Shown: piece by piece, positions 1-9,389 of the stretch
How positions within the stretch are numbered: position 1 is the stretch's first letter
Layout of the letters: each line of letters begins with the position of its first letter
Assembly: GCA_900553465.1 (NCBI GenBank)
Contig: USDT01000001.1
Location: 1 to 64,000 of the forward strand
Reading direction: 5' to 3'
Length of the DNA: 64,000 nucleotides
From: an uncultured Prevotella sp.
GTDB lineage: Bacteria > Bacteroidota > Bacteroidia > Bacteroidales > Bacteroidaceae
Notes under the pieces: model-generated
The model's database searches: none
Told to the model about the DNA's origin: nothing
What the model saw: only the letters and a program-made list of their open reading frames with translations
Made by a program: the position numbers and the translations under genes

Positions 1-49
1 TCTTTTGCGATTTTATTTTGTCAAAAAAAAGTCAAGAAAAACTGTAAGT
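1..49 (+). repeat. Right end of a 433-bp TIR element (type I), cut by window edge
   Basis: The first 49 bases match the right end of the 433-bp element found complete at 8688-9120, 30995-31427 and 43843-44275: an AT-rich run with eight A residues followed by the terminal repeat GAAAAACTGTAAGT (36-49). Similarity continues about 20 bp further (GCCCGGGTTTTCTCTAAA). The rest of the copy lies outside the window. Confidence 0.85.
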
Positions 50-557
50 CCGCCGCCCGGGTTTTCTCTAAAAACGCCTAGATGACGAATAAGGAGACAT
101 ACGAAAAACGTGTGCTCCTCTCGCGGTGAGTATTTATTTGTCGCGGCAACGTGAATTTGTTATTACCCCAATATGCGTTCCTCACTATTCCTGCCACTCC
201 ACATTGTCCGGAATATTTCCTTCATTCAGTGTTGCTTCATGAATAAAACCAATCCTCCACAGGATTTCCACAAAGCCATACAGACGCTTCATTCCATATG
301 CAACTGTAAGCCGGAACAGTAGCTTATCGTCCATACAGTGCGGCCTTCTTGCTTTATCTCCAATATGATGCATCACAATATAGATTGTACGGAAATATGA
401 AATATCGGGCATTTTTATTATTTTTGCAACGGAGTTTTGCTACATTTGTGCATCACTTCCACTGATATTGAACAATAATCGAAGCTTGAATGTATCTGCG
501 ACAAGCGCAGAACTAAAAACCATATTACCTGAATTAATTTAAAACATACTTACTGAT
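50..557. other. Gene-free 5' flank with promoter of the GH2 gene
   Basis: No convincing gene is seen. A 75-codon open frame on the minus strand (185-412) has no supporting context. Part of it, about 205-290, resembles 44430-44510 at the DNA level, so this is probably a decayed conserved segment attached to the repeat element. The only functional signal I see is the TACATTTG box at 441-448. Confidence 0.5.
441..448 (+). promoter_or_regulatory. Bacteroidota -7 box TACATTTG upstream of GH2 gene
   Basis: TACATTTG fits the Bacteroidota sigma-ABfr -7 consensus TAnnTTTG. A TTTG lies at 422-425, but at 15 bp it is closer than usual. Transcription from here would give a leader of roughly 100 nt before the ATG at 558. 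Confidence 0.5.
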
Positions 558-3002
558 ATGAGCACAAAACTCACAGGACAAGTCTTGGCAGTGCTTCTGC
601 TGATGCTGTCCGGTACACTGTCCGCACAACGAAGCGAGACGTTGCTTGAGAAAAACTGGAAGTTCTCAAAAGGCGATTTCAAGGACGCCGCACTGCCGGA
701 ATTTGACGACAGCCGCTGGCAGACGGTATGCGTGCCGCACGACTGGGCCATATACGGCCCGTTCGACATAAAAAACGATTTGCAGGACGTGGCCATCACG
801 CAGAACCTTGAGACTCAGTCGTCGCTCAAGACGGGCCGCACGGGCGGACTGCCCTACACCGGCTGCGGATGGTACCGCACGTCGTTCAGCGCTCCCGAGG
901 GCAAGACGGTCACGCTGCTCTTCGACGGTGCCATGAGCGAGGCGCGGGTATATGTCAACGGCAAGGAGGCATGCTTCTGGCCGTACGGCTACAACTCATT
1001 CCACTGCGACGTCACTTCCCTACTCCGTCACGACGGAAAGAAGAACACGTTGGCCGTGAGGCTGGAGAACAGACCGCAGTCGTCGCGCTGGTATCCGGGC
1101 GCAGGGCTCTACCGCAACGTGCATCTCATCATCACCGAGAAGACCCATGTGCCCGTCTGGGGTACGTATGTCACCACCCCGCATGCCGACAGCACATATG
1201 CCTCCGTGCGTCTCCTGACCGAGATTGCCGGCGCCGCCGACAAGAAGATAAACATCGACACGCGCATCATCTCGCCCGAAGGAAAGGTGGTCGCACACAA
1301 GAACTATGAGACAAGGGTAATCGGTGACCGCCCCGTGGAGCAGAATTTCATCATCGACCGCCCGTCGTTGTGGTCGCCTGAGAGTCCTGCGCTCTACAAG
1401 GCTGTGTCCAGAATATATGCCGACGGACAGCTCACCGACTCGTGCACCACGCGCTTCGGCATCAGAAGCATTGAGTTCGTGGCCGACAAGGGCTTCTTCC
1501 TCAACGGCAGGCAACGCAAGTTCCAGGGCGTGTGCAACCATCACGACCTCGGTCCTTTGGGCGCAGCCGTAAACCGCGCGGCACTGAAACACCAGATTCT
1601 AATGCTCAAGGACATGGGCTGCGACGCCATACGTACATCGCACAACATGCCTGCCCCGGAACTCGTGGAGCTGTGCGACGAGCTCGGAATGATGATGATG
1701 ATCGAGCCGTTCGACGAATGGGACGTGGCGAAATGTGAGAACGGATACCACCGTTTTTTCAATGATTGGGCTGAGAAAGACATGGTAAACATGCTGCGAC
1801 ACTACCGTAACAACCCGTGCGTGGTGATGTGGAGCATCGGCAACGAGGTGCCCACGCAGTGCCGTCCCGACGGTTATCGTGTGGCGGAATTCCTTCAGGA
1901 CATCTGCCATCGCGAGGATCCTACACGTCCGGTGACCTGTGGCATGGACCAGATAGACTGCGTGCTGTCCAATGGTTTCGCGTCCGTCATCGACATTCCG
2001 GGCTTCAACTACCGCACCCATCGCTATGAAGACGGCTACCACATACTGCCTCAGAACCTGCTGCTCGGCAGCGAGACGGCATCGACGGTGAGCTCGCGGG
2101 GCATTTACAAGTTCCCCGTCGAGGACAAGAACGGCGCGACATACGAGGATCATCAGTCGTCGTCATACGACGTGGAGGCAGGAGGATGGTGCAATCTGCC
2201 CGACATCGACTTCGCACTTGCCGAAGACCATCACTGGACTCTCGGTCAGTTTGTGTGGACAGGATTCGACTATCTGGGCGAACCGTTTCCCTACGACACC
2301 GACGCATGGCCCAACCACAGTTCCATGTTCGGCATAATAGACCTCGCGAGTCTGCCCAAGGACCGTTTCTATATGTACCGCAGCATATGGAACCGCAACG
2401 ATGCGACGCTCCACATACTGCCCCACTGGACGTGGCCGGGACGCGAAGGCGAGGTCACTCCGGTGTTTGTCTATACGAGCTATCCGGCTGCCGAGCTGTT
2501 CGTAAACGGCAAGAGCCAGGGCAGACGCGAGAAGAACAACAGCTCGCTGAAAAGCCGTTACAGACTGATGTGGAACGATGTGAAATACGAACCGGGCGAG
2601 ATTCGCGTGGTGGCTTACGACAAGGACGGTCGCCCCGCCGCCGAAAAGACTGTCAGGACGGCAGGAAAGCCGTATCGCATTGAACTTGAATGTCACCGCA
2701 CGGAGCTGTCGGCCGACGGCAAGGATCTGGCTTATGTCACAGTGAAAGTGACCGACAGGGACGGCAATCTCTGCCCTACGGACAACAGAACCGTGCGATT
2801 CAGCGTCAGCGGAGCCGGCTCATTCCGTGCCGTAGCCAACGGCGACGCCACTTGTCTCGAACCGTTCCAGAAGCCGCGGATGCACGCTTTCAACGGCATG
2901 CTCACGGCGATAGTACAGTCGGGCGAGCATTCCGGCCGCCTCACTCTCAAGGCAAAGGCTTCCGGTCTGAAGTCTGCCGAGATAAGTATCGACGTGAAAT
3001 GA
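558..3002 (+). CDS. Secreted glycoside hydrolase family 2 (beta-galactosidase type)
   Basis: An 814-residue GH2 enzyme, probably hydrolysing beta-galactosides or related beta-linked sugars in the periplasm or at the cell surface. The signal peptide ends ...TLSAQ, leaving Gln24 at the mature N terminus. The jelly-roll sugar-binding domain (about 30-200) is followed by an Ig-like domain and a TIM barrel holding the acid/base in WSIGNE (Asn429-Glu430) and the nucleophile in LLGSE (Glu506). The C-terminal third has the extra beta-sandwich modules usual in Bacteroidales GH2 proteins (DUF4982-like, then an invasin/Big-like domain from about 710). A GH115 gene follows 91 bp downstream, suggesting shared regulation and a xylan or arabinogalactan-type substrate, but substrate is inference. 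No SusC/D pair is visible in the window. Confidence 0.9.
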   Translation: MSTKLTGQVLAVLLLMLSGTLSAQRSETLLEKNWKFSKGDFKDAALPEFDDSRWQTVCVPHDWAIYGPFDIKNDLQDVAITQNLETQSSLKTGRTGGLPYTGCGWYRTSFSAPEGKTVTLLFDGAMSEARVYVNGKEACFWPYGYNSFHCDVTSLLRHDGKKNTLAVRLENRPQSSRWYPGAGLYRNVHLIITEKTHVPVWGTYVTTPHADSTYASVRLLTEIAGAADKKINIDTRIISPEGKVVAHKNYETRVIGDRPVEQNFIIDRPSLWSPESPALYKAVSRIYADGQLTDSCTTRFGIRSIEFVADKGFFLNGRQRKFQGVCNHHDLGPLGAAVNRAALKHQILMLKDMGCDAIRTSHNMPAPELVELCDELGMMMMIEPFDEWDVAKCENGYHRFFNDWAEKDMVNMLRHYRNNPCVVMWSIGNEVPTQCRPDGYRVAEFLQDICHREDPTRPVTCGMDQIDCVLSNGFASVIDIPGFNYRTHRYEDGYHILPQNLLLGSETASTVSSRGIYKFPVEDKNGATYEDHQSSSYDVEAGGWCNLPDIDFALAEDHHWTLGQFVWTGFDYLGEPFPYDTDAWPNHSSMFGIIDLASLPKDRFYMYRSIWNRNDATLHILPHWTWPGREGEVTPVFVYTSYPAAELFVNGKSQGRREKNNSSLKSRYRLMWNDVKYEPGEIRVVAYDKDGRPAAEKTVRTAGKPYRIELECHRTELSADGKDLAYVTVKVTDRDGNLCPTDNRTVRFSVSGAGSFRAVANGDATCLEPFQKPRMHAFNGMLTAIVQSGEHSGRLTLKAKASGLKSAEISIDVK

Positions 3003-3022
3003 CCGGCCACAGACATCATAAC

Positions 3023-3039
3023 GGCCGGCAAATCCGGCC
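3023..3039 (+). other. Short intercistronic hairpin between GH2 and GH115 genes
   Basis: GGCCGG and CCGGCC pair around a CAAAT loop in the 91-bp gap between the two hydrolase genes. There is no U-tract, so it may tune mRNA stability or processing rather than terminate. Confidence 0.35.
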
Positions 3040-3093
3040 ATATCTTTCGAAAATTACTGCAAAACAACAATATCATTCACTAATAAAACCGCT

Positions 3094-6000
3094 ATGAGAA
3101 AAATCTTTTCATTCATCTTCATTGCTGCTATGACGGCTCTGACGGCAGGCAATGCCTGTGCGCAAAACGCCATAACAGTGAGCGAAACAGAACAATCGGG
3201 CAGCTTCCCGATAGTCGGTGACGACGGAACAACCGCCACCATCGTGTTCGACAAGAACGACGCTCAAGTTGTTGAGACCGCTGCCACGGCACTCGCAGGC
3301 GACATCAAGGCCGTGACCGGTAAGGAAATCAAGGTCGGAACAGAGCTTACTGCCGGCAGTTCGCCAATCATCGCGGGCACCATAGGTTCGTCCGAACTCA
3401 TCGACCGACTCGCTGCCGAAGGCAAGATAGACGTTTCCGACGTCAAGGGAAAATGGGAGGCATACGGCCTTCAGACCGTAGATAATCCCGCAGAAGGCAT
3501 TGACCGCGCACTGGTTCTGTTCGGTTCGACACCCCGCGGCACGGCTTACTCCATCTTCGAAGTGTCGCGTCTGATGGGCGTATCGCCTTACATCTGGTGG
3601 GCCGACGTCGTTCCGGCGCATAAGGACAGGCTTTATGCCTCGGCAGGACGCAGCGTAACGGGTGAGCCTTCGGTGAAATACCGCGGCATATTCATCAACG
3701 ACGAGGACTGGGGATTCCAGCCGTGGGCTGCCAAGAACATGGATCCCGACCGCAATAATGTAGGTCCAAACAGCTACGCCAAGGTGATGGAGCTGCTCCT
3801 TCGTCTGCGTGCCAACACGCTGTGGCCCGCCATGCACCTGTGCTCGGAGGCTTTCTGGGCAAACAAGGCAAACCTTCCCGTGGCGAAGAAATACGACATC
3901 GTGCTCGGCTCGAGCCACTGCGAGCAGATGCTTCGCGACAATGAATGGGAATGGAGACGCTGGGGTGACGGCACCGGAACATACGAAAACTGGAACTATG
4001 TGACCAACAAGGAGAAGATACAACAGTACTGGGAGGAGCGCGTTATAGAAAGCAAGGGCTTCGATGCAATGTATACTACCGGCATGCGCGGCGTACACGA
4101 CTGGGGCATAAGCGGATATCCTACCACCCAGGACAAGGTGCGCGGACTCACGGAAATAATCGATTTCCAGCGCCAACTGCTTGAGAAGCACATCGGCGAC
4201 CCGACCACCGTACCGCAGATATTCATACCTTACAAGGAAGTTCTCGAGGCCTACAACGCCGGACTTCAGGTTCCCGAGGACATCACTCTGACATGGGTGG
4301 ACGACAATCATGGCTACATCAGACAGATGCCTACAAAGAGTGAGCAGGCGCGTTCGGGCGGAAACGGCATTTATTATCATCTTTCCTACTGGGGAACACC
4401 GCAAGACTATCTGTGGCTCTGCTCCACATCGCCTTCGCTCATAAGCTATGAGCTGAGCAAAGGATACGACTACGGCATACGCACTCTGTGGATAATCAAC
4501 GTGGGCGACATAAAACCAGCCGAGGCAGAACTGGAATTCTGCATGGACCTGGCGTGGGATGTTGAACGCTGGAATCCGGAAGAGGCTCACAAGTACAGCC
4601 GCTATTGGGCAGCGAAAACCTTCGGTGAGGAATATGCCGACGAGTTGAGCGACATCAAACAGGAATACTATCGTCTCGGCGCTGGCGGCAAACCGGAGCA
4701 CATATTCGCCGTGAATTACACCGACGAAGAGAAGGACCGCCGCATCGACGACTACAAAAACATCGTGGACAAGGTGGACAATCTCAAGGCGAGAATACCG
4801 TCGGAGCTGCAGGATGCTTACTTCGAAATGATAGAATATCCTGTAAAAGGCGCCTACTATATGAACGTAAAGACATTCCGCGCAGCGCAGAGTCTCACGC
4901 TGGCAAAGGCCGGACAGCGCGACAAGGCGCTGGAGTATGCGGCCGAGGCACGCAAGGCTTACAGACAGATAGAGCAGATAACAAACAAATACAACAACGA
5001 GATTGCAGGCGGCAAATGGAACGAAATGATGGACTCAAAGCCACGCCAGCAGTCGCAGTTCTACATGCCTGAGACCGCAACGCTGTCCAACATAAGCAGT
5101 GTGCAGAAGGAAATAGAGAAAGAACAGACCTTCGCCGTGGCTGCCGACAAATACACATCGACCCGAGGCAACATCGTTACTCTGGAAGGACTGGGCGTAG
5201 GCGGCAACAGCGTCACCGTATGGCCGATAGACGAAACGGTGTATTCTGCCGACAAGGCAGGCAGCGCTCCCTACGCCGAATACGACGTAGAGGTGAAGAG
5301 CGGCGCCAACATGATTTCGGCACGCTGCCTCCCCACATTCCCGATAAACAGCAGTTTCGACCTGCGCGTAGCCATATCTGTGGACGGAGGTGAGCCGCAA
5401 GTGTGCTCGCTCAAGACCACAGCGACCGAAGGCAAGTGGAACACGACAGTGCTGCAAGGCTTCAACGACGCCACCGTGACCTACAACGCCGACGAAGACA
5501 AGACCGTCAGCGTGCGTGTATATATGCTCGATCCGGGCGTTGTACTGAGCGAAATATACAACCGTCTGCCCGAATCGGCCGACAATTCGCTCACCGTGAA
5601 GCTGATAAAGAACAACGACTTCGAGCTCCGCACCGACGGAACGCCCAACCCGCAGGGCAACACCGACCGCGGCATACCATACGGATGGGACCACACCGGC
5701 GAACTGACACTCGGACAGAACGGACTGCCGTCATACGGAATAAACCAGGATGCAGCCAACCTGCACGGCTCAAACGTGTGCTGGATAAACTCGTTCCCGA
5801 TGCCGGAATTCTTCGAACTGTCGCAGACAATAACCGCATCGGAGATAGAACCGGGCATCTATCGCGTGTCGTGCATGATGTGGATGGAAGAGAACAAGAA
5901 GACTTCTGGACGCCTCTTTGCCAACAACAACGTGCAGTATTACGGCAGCGAGAGCGACTACACCCGGTTGCTGACACCCGGTGAGGTGAACACCTACGCC

Positions 6001-6984
6001 GGACATGCCGGACAGAACGGCGCAGGACCGTTCAACCTGATGCCAATGGAGGTATATGTCACCGTGGCCGAGGGCGAAGATCTCAAGCTGGGAATACGCT
6101 CCGGCAACAAGCGCAACGACGGAACCACAGCCACGGACAATGCCGGATGGTTCAAGGTGGACAACTTCCGCATAGAGAAAGTGAGCGGTATGCCAGAACC
6201 GCAGGAGGAAGATCTCACACTGACAAAGCAGCTGATAACCAACTACGACTTCGAACTCTACGACGACAACGGCACGATAAAGGAGAACACATCGGGCGAT
6301 ACGCGCCGCGGAACCATCTACGGCATACACGGATGGAAGGTGGCCGGACGGTTCCCGGGCGACTCTTACGGCATAAACAAGGACGCATCGAACCCTCACG
6401 CCACCAACGTGTGCTGGTTCCAGGCAAAGAACGGCAACATGCCCGACGACTTCGCGCTCTATCAGACAATACCTGCCGACAAGCTCACTCCCGGCCGTTA
6501 CATGATATGCTGCCGCCTTTGGGCCGAAGAGGGATTCCTCTCCACGGTGCGACTGTTCGCCAACGACAACGTGCAATACTACGGAATGGACATCGACTAC
6601 GACAAGAACCTGACACCGGGCGAGCACAACACCTTCGCCGGATACATAGGCGGAGCGCCCAACACGTTCGTGCTGCAGGACATGTATGTATATGTTGACA
6701 TAGAAGAAGGCGACGACCTGAAGTTCGGCATACGCTCGAGCAACACCAACGCCGACGGCACCAAAGGCACCGACGTGAAGAACGGATGGTTCAAGACCGA
6801 CTTTTTCCGCATACACAAGGTGGACGACACCAACGGCATCGGCACACCGACAGCAGGCACAGGCCGAACCGCCAAGGGCGTGTACAACATAAAAGGACAG
6901 AAGGTGGGAGCCGAACTGAGCGACAACCATAACCTGCCGAGCGGCATATACGTGGTGGACGGACGCAAGACAGTGGTGCGCTGA
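3094..6984 (+). CDS. GH115 alpha-glucuronidase with duplicated C-terminal modules and T9SS-like tail
   Basis: A 1296-residue secreted enzyme. The family removes (4-O-methyl)-glucuronic acid from xylan or related glycans. The signal peptide ends NACAQ (Gln24). The GH115 catalytic core runs to about residue 800 and includes RGIFINDEDWG, RANTLWPAMH and the TGMRGVHDWG region. After it come two homologous ~200-residue modules (about 830-1031 and 1041-1243). Each starts with an NNDFEL/NYDFEL motif, has the pattern GIN.DA.N.H..NVCW, and ends in DNFRIEKV or DFFRIHKV, so they look like tandem carbohydrate-binding domains. The last ~40 residues (GVYNIKGQKV...LPSGIYVVDGRK) resemble a T9SS sorting domain, implying surface delivery. 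It lies in the same direction as the GH2 gene and is probably co-transcribed with it. A terminator follows. Confidence 0.9.
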   Translation: MRKIFSFIFIAAMTALTAGNACAQNAITVSETEQSGSFPIVGDDGTTATIVFDKNDAQVVETAATALAGDIKAVTGKEIKVGTELTAGSSPIIAGTIGSSELIDRLAAEGKIDVSDVKGKWEAYGLQTVDNPAEGIDRALVLFGSTPRGTAYSIFEVSRLMGVSPYIWWADVVPAHKDRLYASAGRSVTGEPSVKYRGIFINDEDWGFQPWAAKNMDPDRNNVGPNSYAKVMELLLRLRANTLWPAMHLCSEAFWANKANLPVAKKYDIVLGSSHCEQMLRDNEWEWRRWGDGTGTYENWNYVTNKEKIQQYWEERVIESKGFDAMYTTGMRGVHDWGISGYPTTQDKVRGLTEIIDFQRQLLEKHIGDPTTVPQIFIPYKEVLEAYNAGLQVPEDITLTWVDDNHGYIRQMPTKSEQARSGGNGIYYHLSYWGTPQDYLWLCSTSPSLISYELSKGYDYGIRTLWIINVGDIKPAEAELEFCMDLAWDVERWNPEEAHKYSRYWAAKTFGEEYADELSDIKQEYYRLGAGGKPEHIFAVNYTDEEKDRRIDDYKNIVDKVDNLKARIPSELQDAYFEMIEYPVKGAYYMNVKTFRAAQSLTLAKAGQRDKALEYAAEARKAYRQIEQITNKYNNEIAGGKWNEMMDSKPRQQSQFYMPETATLSNISSVQKEIEKEQTFAVAADKYTSTRGNIVTLEGLGVGGNSVTVWPIDETVYSADKAGSAPYAEYDVEVKSGANMISARCLPTFPINSSFDLRVAISVDGGEPQVCSLKTTATEGKWNTTVLQGFNDATVTYNADEDKTVSVRVYMLDPGVVLSEIYNRLPESADNSLTVKLIKNNDFELRTDGTPNPQGNTDRGIPYGWDHTGELTLGQNGLPSYGINQDAANLHGSNVCWINSFPMPEFFELSQTITASEIEPGIYRVSCMMWMEENKKTSGRLFANNNVQYYGSESDYTRLLTPGEVNTYAGHAGQNGAGPFNLMPMEVYVTVAEGEDLKLGIRSGNKRNDGTTATDNAGWFKVDNFRIEKVSGMPEPQEEDLTLTKQLITNYDFELYDDNGTIKENTSGDTRRGTIYGIHGWKVAGRFPGDSYGINKDASNPHATNVCWFQAKNGNMPDDFALYQTIPADKLTPGRYMICCRLWAEEGFLSTVRLFANDNVQYYGMDIDYDKNLTPGEHNTFAGYIGGAPNTFVLQDMYVYVDIEEGDDLKFGIRSSNTNADGTKGTDVKNGWFKTDFFRIHKVDDTNGIGTPTAGTGRTAKGVYNIKGQKVGAELSDNHNLPSGIYVVDGRKTVVR

Positions 6985-7021
6985 CCACGGGCGTATGGCT
7001 CCGGACAACGGAAAAACAAGG

Positions 7022-7053
7022 AAGGCGGTCTCCCCATGGAGGCCGCCTTTCGT
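7022..7053 (+). terminator. Rho-independent terminator after GH2-GH115
   Basis: AAGGCGGtCTCC and GGAGgCCGCCTT form a 12-position stem around a CCAT loop, followed by a short T run. It closes the hydrolase operon. Confidence 0.75.
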
Positions 7054-7096
7054 GTTAATTATGCCCAAAACAGTTGCGCGGCACGCAACATATAGA

Positions 7097-7104
7097 TAAC
7101 TTTG
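7097..7104 (+). promoter_or_regulatory. -7 box TAACTTTG of the MFS gene; decides its start
   Basis: TAACTTTG fits TAnnTTTG, with GTTG about 22 bp upstream (7071-7074). It lies downstream of an in-frame ATG at 7074, so that codon cannot be in the transcript. The ATG at 7128 is therefore preferred. Confidence 0.65.
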
Positions 7105-7127
7105 CAGACCGAAAACAACAAATCACT

Positions 7128-8324
7128 ATGATACAACTGAAGGAAAACCAGGGCATACCACGGCAAATACTGCTGATGATGTCCATCATAGCGGGCCTTA
7201 CTGTGGCCAACCTTTACTACAATCAGCCATTACTGGAACTCATCCGCGCCGACATCGGCGCCACGGAAGTGGAGGCCAATCTCATCACCGTCATCTCACA
7301 GGCGGGATATGCCCTCGGCCTGTGCTTCATCATTCCGATGGGCGATCTCTACTCACGCCGCCGCATAATAGCCGTCACTCTGACCACGGCAGCCGTGATG
7401 GACCTCATCATCGCCACCTCGGGCAGCCTCAGTCTGATATGGGGCGCATCGCTGCTCATGGGCATGTGCTCGGTCATTCCGCAGCTGTTCATACCGATAG
7501 CCGGCCAATACTCGCGTCCGGAGAACAAGTCGCGCAACATAGGCTACGTGCTCAGCGGACTGCTGACGGGCATTCTCGCCTCACGCGTAATAAGCGGTTT
7601 TATAGGCGAACGACTGGGCTGGCGCGCCATGTTCTTCATATCCGCCGCACTGATGGTGGTGTGTCTGGTAGTGTCGATGGGCATGATGCCGGCCATGAAG
7701 TCAAACTTCAGCGGCACCTATCCGCAACTCATGCACACCGTATGGCGCATAGTGCGCACCCGTCCGCGCATACGTCTCAACGCCGTGCGTTCGGCGCTGG
7801 CCTTCGGTTCGATGCTCGCCATATGGTCGTGCATGGCCTTCCATCTGGCCGGTGAGCCGTTCCACGCCGGTGCCACAATGACCGGAGTGCTCGGACTGTG
7901 CGGCATGGCGGGCGCAATAGCGGCAAGCGGCATGGGCCGTCTGGTGCCGCGCTACGGCACACACCGCTTCAGCATAGCCGGCGCACTGCTGCAACTGGCA
8001 GCATGGGGCACGGCTTTCTTCCTCGGCAACAGCTACGCCGGACTCATAGCAGCCATCATTCTGGCCGACATAGGTGCACAGTGCATACAGCTGAGCAACC
8101 AGAGCGACTGCATACAACAGATGCCAGAGGCTGCCAACCGCGTGAACACCATATTCATGACCGTATATTTCATCGGCGGCTCGCTGGGCACTCTCAGCGC
8201 CGGCGTGGGCTGGGACATGTGCGGATGGGGCGGAGTCTGCCTCACGGGCGCGCTGTTTGCGCTTCTCTCGCTCGTAATAACGCTTGTGGCAGGACCAGCC
8301 ACAAGCAAAGGCCGCAAGGCTTGA
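7128..8324 (+). CDS. MFS transporter
   Basis: A 398-residue inner-membrane protein with about twelve hydrophobic segments and MFS features. Loop 2-3 carries GDLYSRRR, the equivalent of the GxxxDRxGRR motif, and there is a central cytoplasmic loop after about residue 190. Many drug and sugar-efflux members have this size; the substrate cannot be told. It is a single-gene unit with its own promoter and terminator. The start at 7128 rather than 7074 was chosen because the promoter box lies between them. Confidence 0.85.
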   Translation: MIQLKENQGIPRQILLMMSIIAGLTVANLYYNQPLLELIRADIGATEVEANLITVISQAGYALGLCFIIPMGDLYSRRRIIAVTLTTAAVMDLIIATSGSLSLIWGASLLMGMCSVIPQLFIPIAGQYSRPENKSRNIGYVLSGLLTGILASRVISGFIGERLGWRAMFFISAALMVVCLVVSMGMMPAMKSNFSGTYPQLMHTVWRIVRTRPRIRLNAVRSALAFGSMLAIWSCMAFHLAGEPFHAGATMTGVLGLCGMAGAIAASGMGRLVPRYGTHRFSIAGALLQLAAWGTAFFLGNSYAGLIAAIILADIGAQCIQLSNQSDCIQQMPEAANRVNTIFMTVYFIGGSLGTLSAGVGWDMCGWGGVCLTGALFALLSLVITLVAGPATSKGRKA

Positions 8325-8469
8325 GCGGAGGACAGGCGCGGCAATGCACGACCATGCAGAAGCACTCATCTGCGGATGAATGGATATACGGCGCAAGTCC
8401 GCGATACAACCGTCTGCCCGCACTACAGACCATACGGCTGCAAACACACGGACTTTGAGCCATCAACAT

Positions 8470-8497
8470 AAGCTGCTGACCATCAGCAGCTTTTATT
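8470..8497 (+). terminator. Terminator downstream of MFS gene
   Basis: AAGCTGCTGA and TCAGCAGCTT form a 10-bp perfect stem with a 3-nt loop, followed by TTTATTTTTT. Confidence 0.8.
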
Positions 8498-8687
8498 TTT
8501 TCATGTTCCGACGGTCTGCATACGGCAGCGCGAGAAAGGCTTCCAGACCTTGCATAACGGCTTTTTACGCACCGCAGCAAAGTCAGTATGCCACAGACGA
8601 AGAATCATCCCCACAGACCGTGCAAATGTTTCCGGTGTTATCTATCACGCCTGATATAGGCGCTTTTAAAGAAAACCCGAGTGGCGG
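8498..8687. other. Gene-free flank with traces of 22-bp periodic repeat
   Basis: No gene is seen. Around 8535-8610 three poor units (beginning AGGCTTCC, GGCTTTTT, AGTCAGTA) follow one another at 22-bp spacing, like the arrays elsewhere. Next to the element, GCGCTTTTAAAGAAAACCCGAG is the conserved outer flank of the type I repeat. Confidence 0.4.
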
Positions 8688-9120
8688 ACTTACAGTTTTT
8701 CTTGACTTTTTTTTGACAAAATAAAATCGCAAAAGAGATGTAAGGAAATGTTAAATATGGTATTATAAAGCCCATTTCAGTCCGAACGGCTTTGCAGTAT
8801 ACCTTGCGATGAGGTGCCGGCATATTCATTATGCATCCCGATAATGCCCATATCAGCCTCCGGTTTCGTCTGTTTCATGGTGTGATATCGTGCATATCAG
8901 GCAATGAAACGGGCCATATCACGTGCTGAAACGGTGCTTATTGCATGACGAAGAAATATCTCTCGGACGTAAATATCTGATATTCAGTATATTGCACAAA
9001 ACTGTTATTTCTCGCGAATTTGCGTCCGAAGGAAAGTCCGCGCGCAAATTCTCATTTATTTTTCGGGGTAGAACAGAAAACTCTGGCGAAAAAACCGCAT
9101 GATACTGAAAATCTGTAACT
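8688..9120 (-). repeat. 433-bp TIR element, type I, copy 1 (inverted)
   Basis: Complete copy in minus orientation. The terminal repeats are ACTTACAGTTTTTC (8688-8701) and GAAAATCTGTAACT (9107-9120). It is the same length, to the base, as the copies at 30995 and 43843. The 22-bp periodic array begins 183 bp from the element's left end (at 8937, reading leftward), the same offset as in the other copies. No coding capacity; it resembles a MITE or a structured intergenic element. Confidence 0.85.
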
Positions 9121-9333
9121 GCCCCGATTGCGTTCCTTTCAGCCGAAGGCAACAACGCCGATACGGTCTTGAAACTGCGGGCTTCTTTTGCCACCGCTCA
9201 CAGTTGAGTTTCTGCTGAGCCCGAAAAGCAATAATAACATTTACCGGGAAACACGTCGTGACATACATTATGCCGCGACGGAAGCAATATCAAAATCACG
9301 GATTGCCGTGGCTACAACAACATGACACAGGGC
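9121..9333. other. Outer flank of repeat copy 1 and leader region
   Basis: The first ~60 bp retain weaker similarity to the outer left flanks of the other type I copies (CAATCGGGGC-like, GAAAGGAA-like). No gene is seen. Confidence 0.4.
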
Positions 9334-9341
9334 TATCTTTG
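9334..9341 (+). promoter_or_regulatory. -7 box TATCTTTG before small secreted protein
   Basis: A perfect TAnnTTTG match about 50 nt upstream of the ATG at 9390. No good TTTG is seen at the -33 position. Confidence 0.55.
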
Positions 9342-9389
9342 CAAAAAAGAATTAAAATCATTACCTCACAAACCAAAAACCGAAAAGAC

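Noticed and set aside
185..412. 75-codon minus-strand frame at the left edge as a gene
   Set aside because: Similarity to 44430-44510 is at DNA level with the frame broken there; no start context or domain.
3109..4701. A 530-codon minus-strand open frame opposite the GH115 gene
   Set aside because: It lies antisense to a gene with clear family motifs; GC-rich codon bias opens the opposite strand. The same applies to long frames opposite cysS (10519-11751) and the dxs-like gene (25819-27366).
7074..7127. Upstream ATG for the MFS gene
   Set aside because: The -7 box TAACTTTG (7097-7104) lies downstream of it, so the codon would not be transcribed from that promoter.
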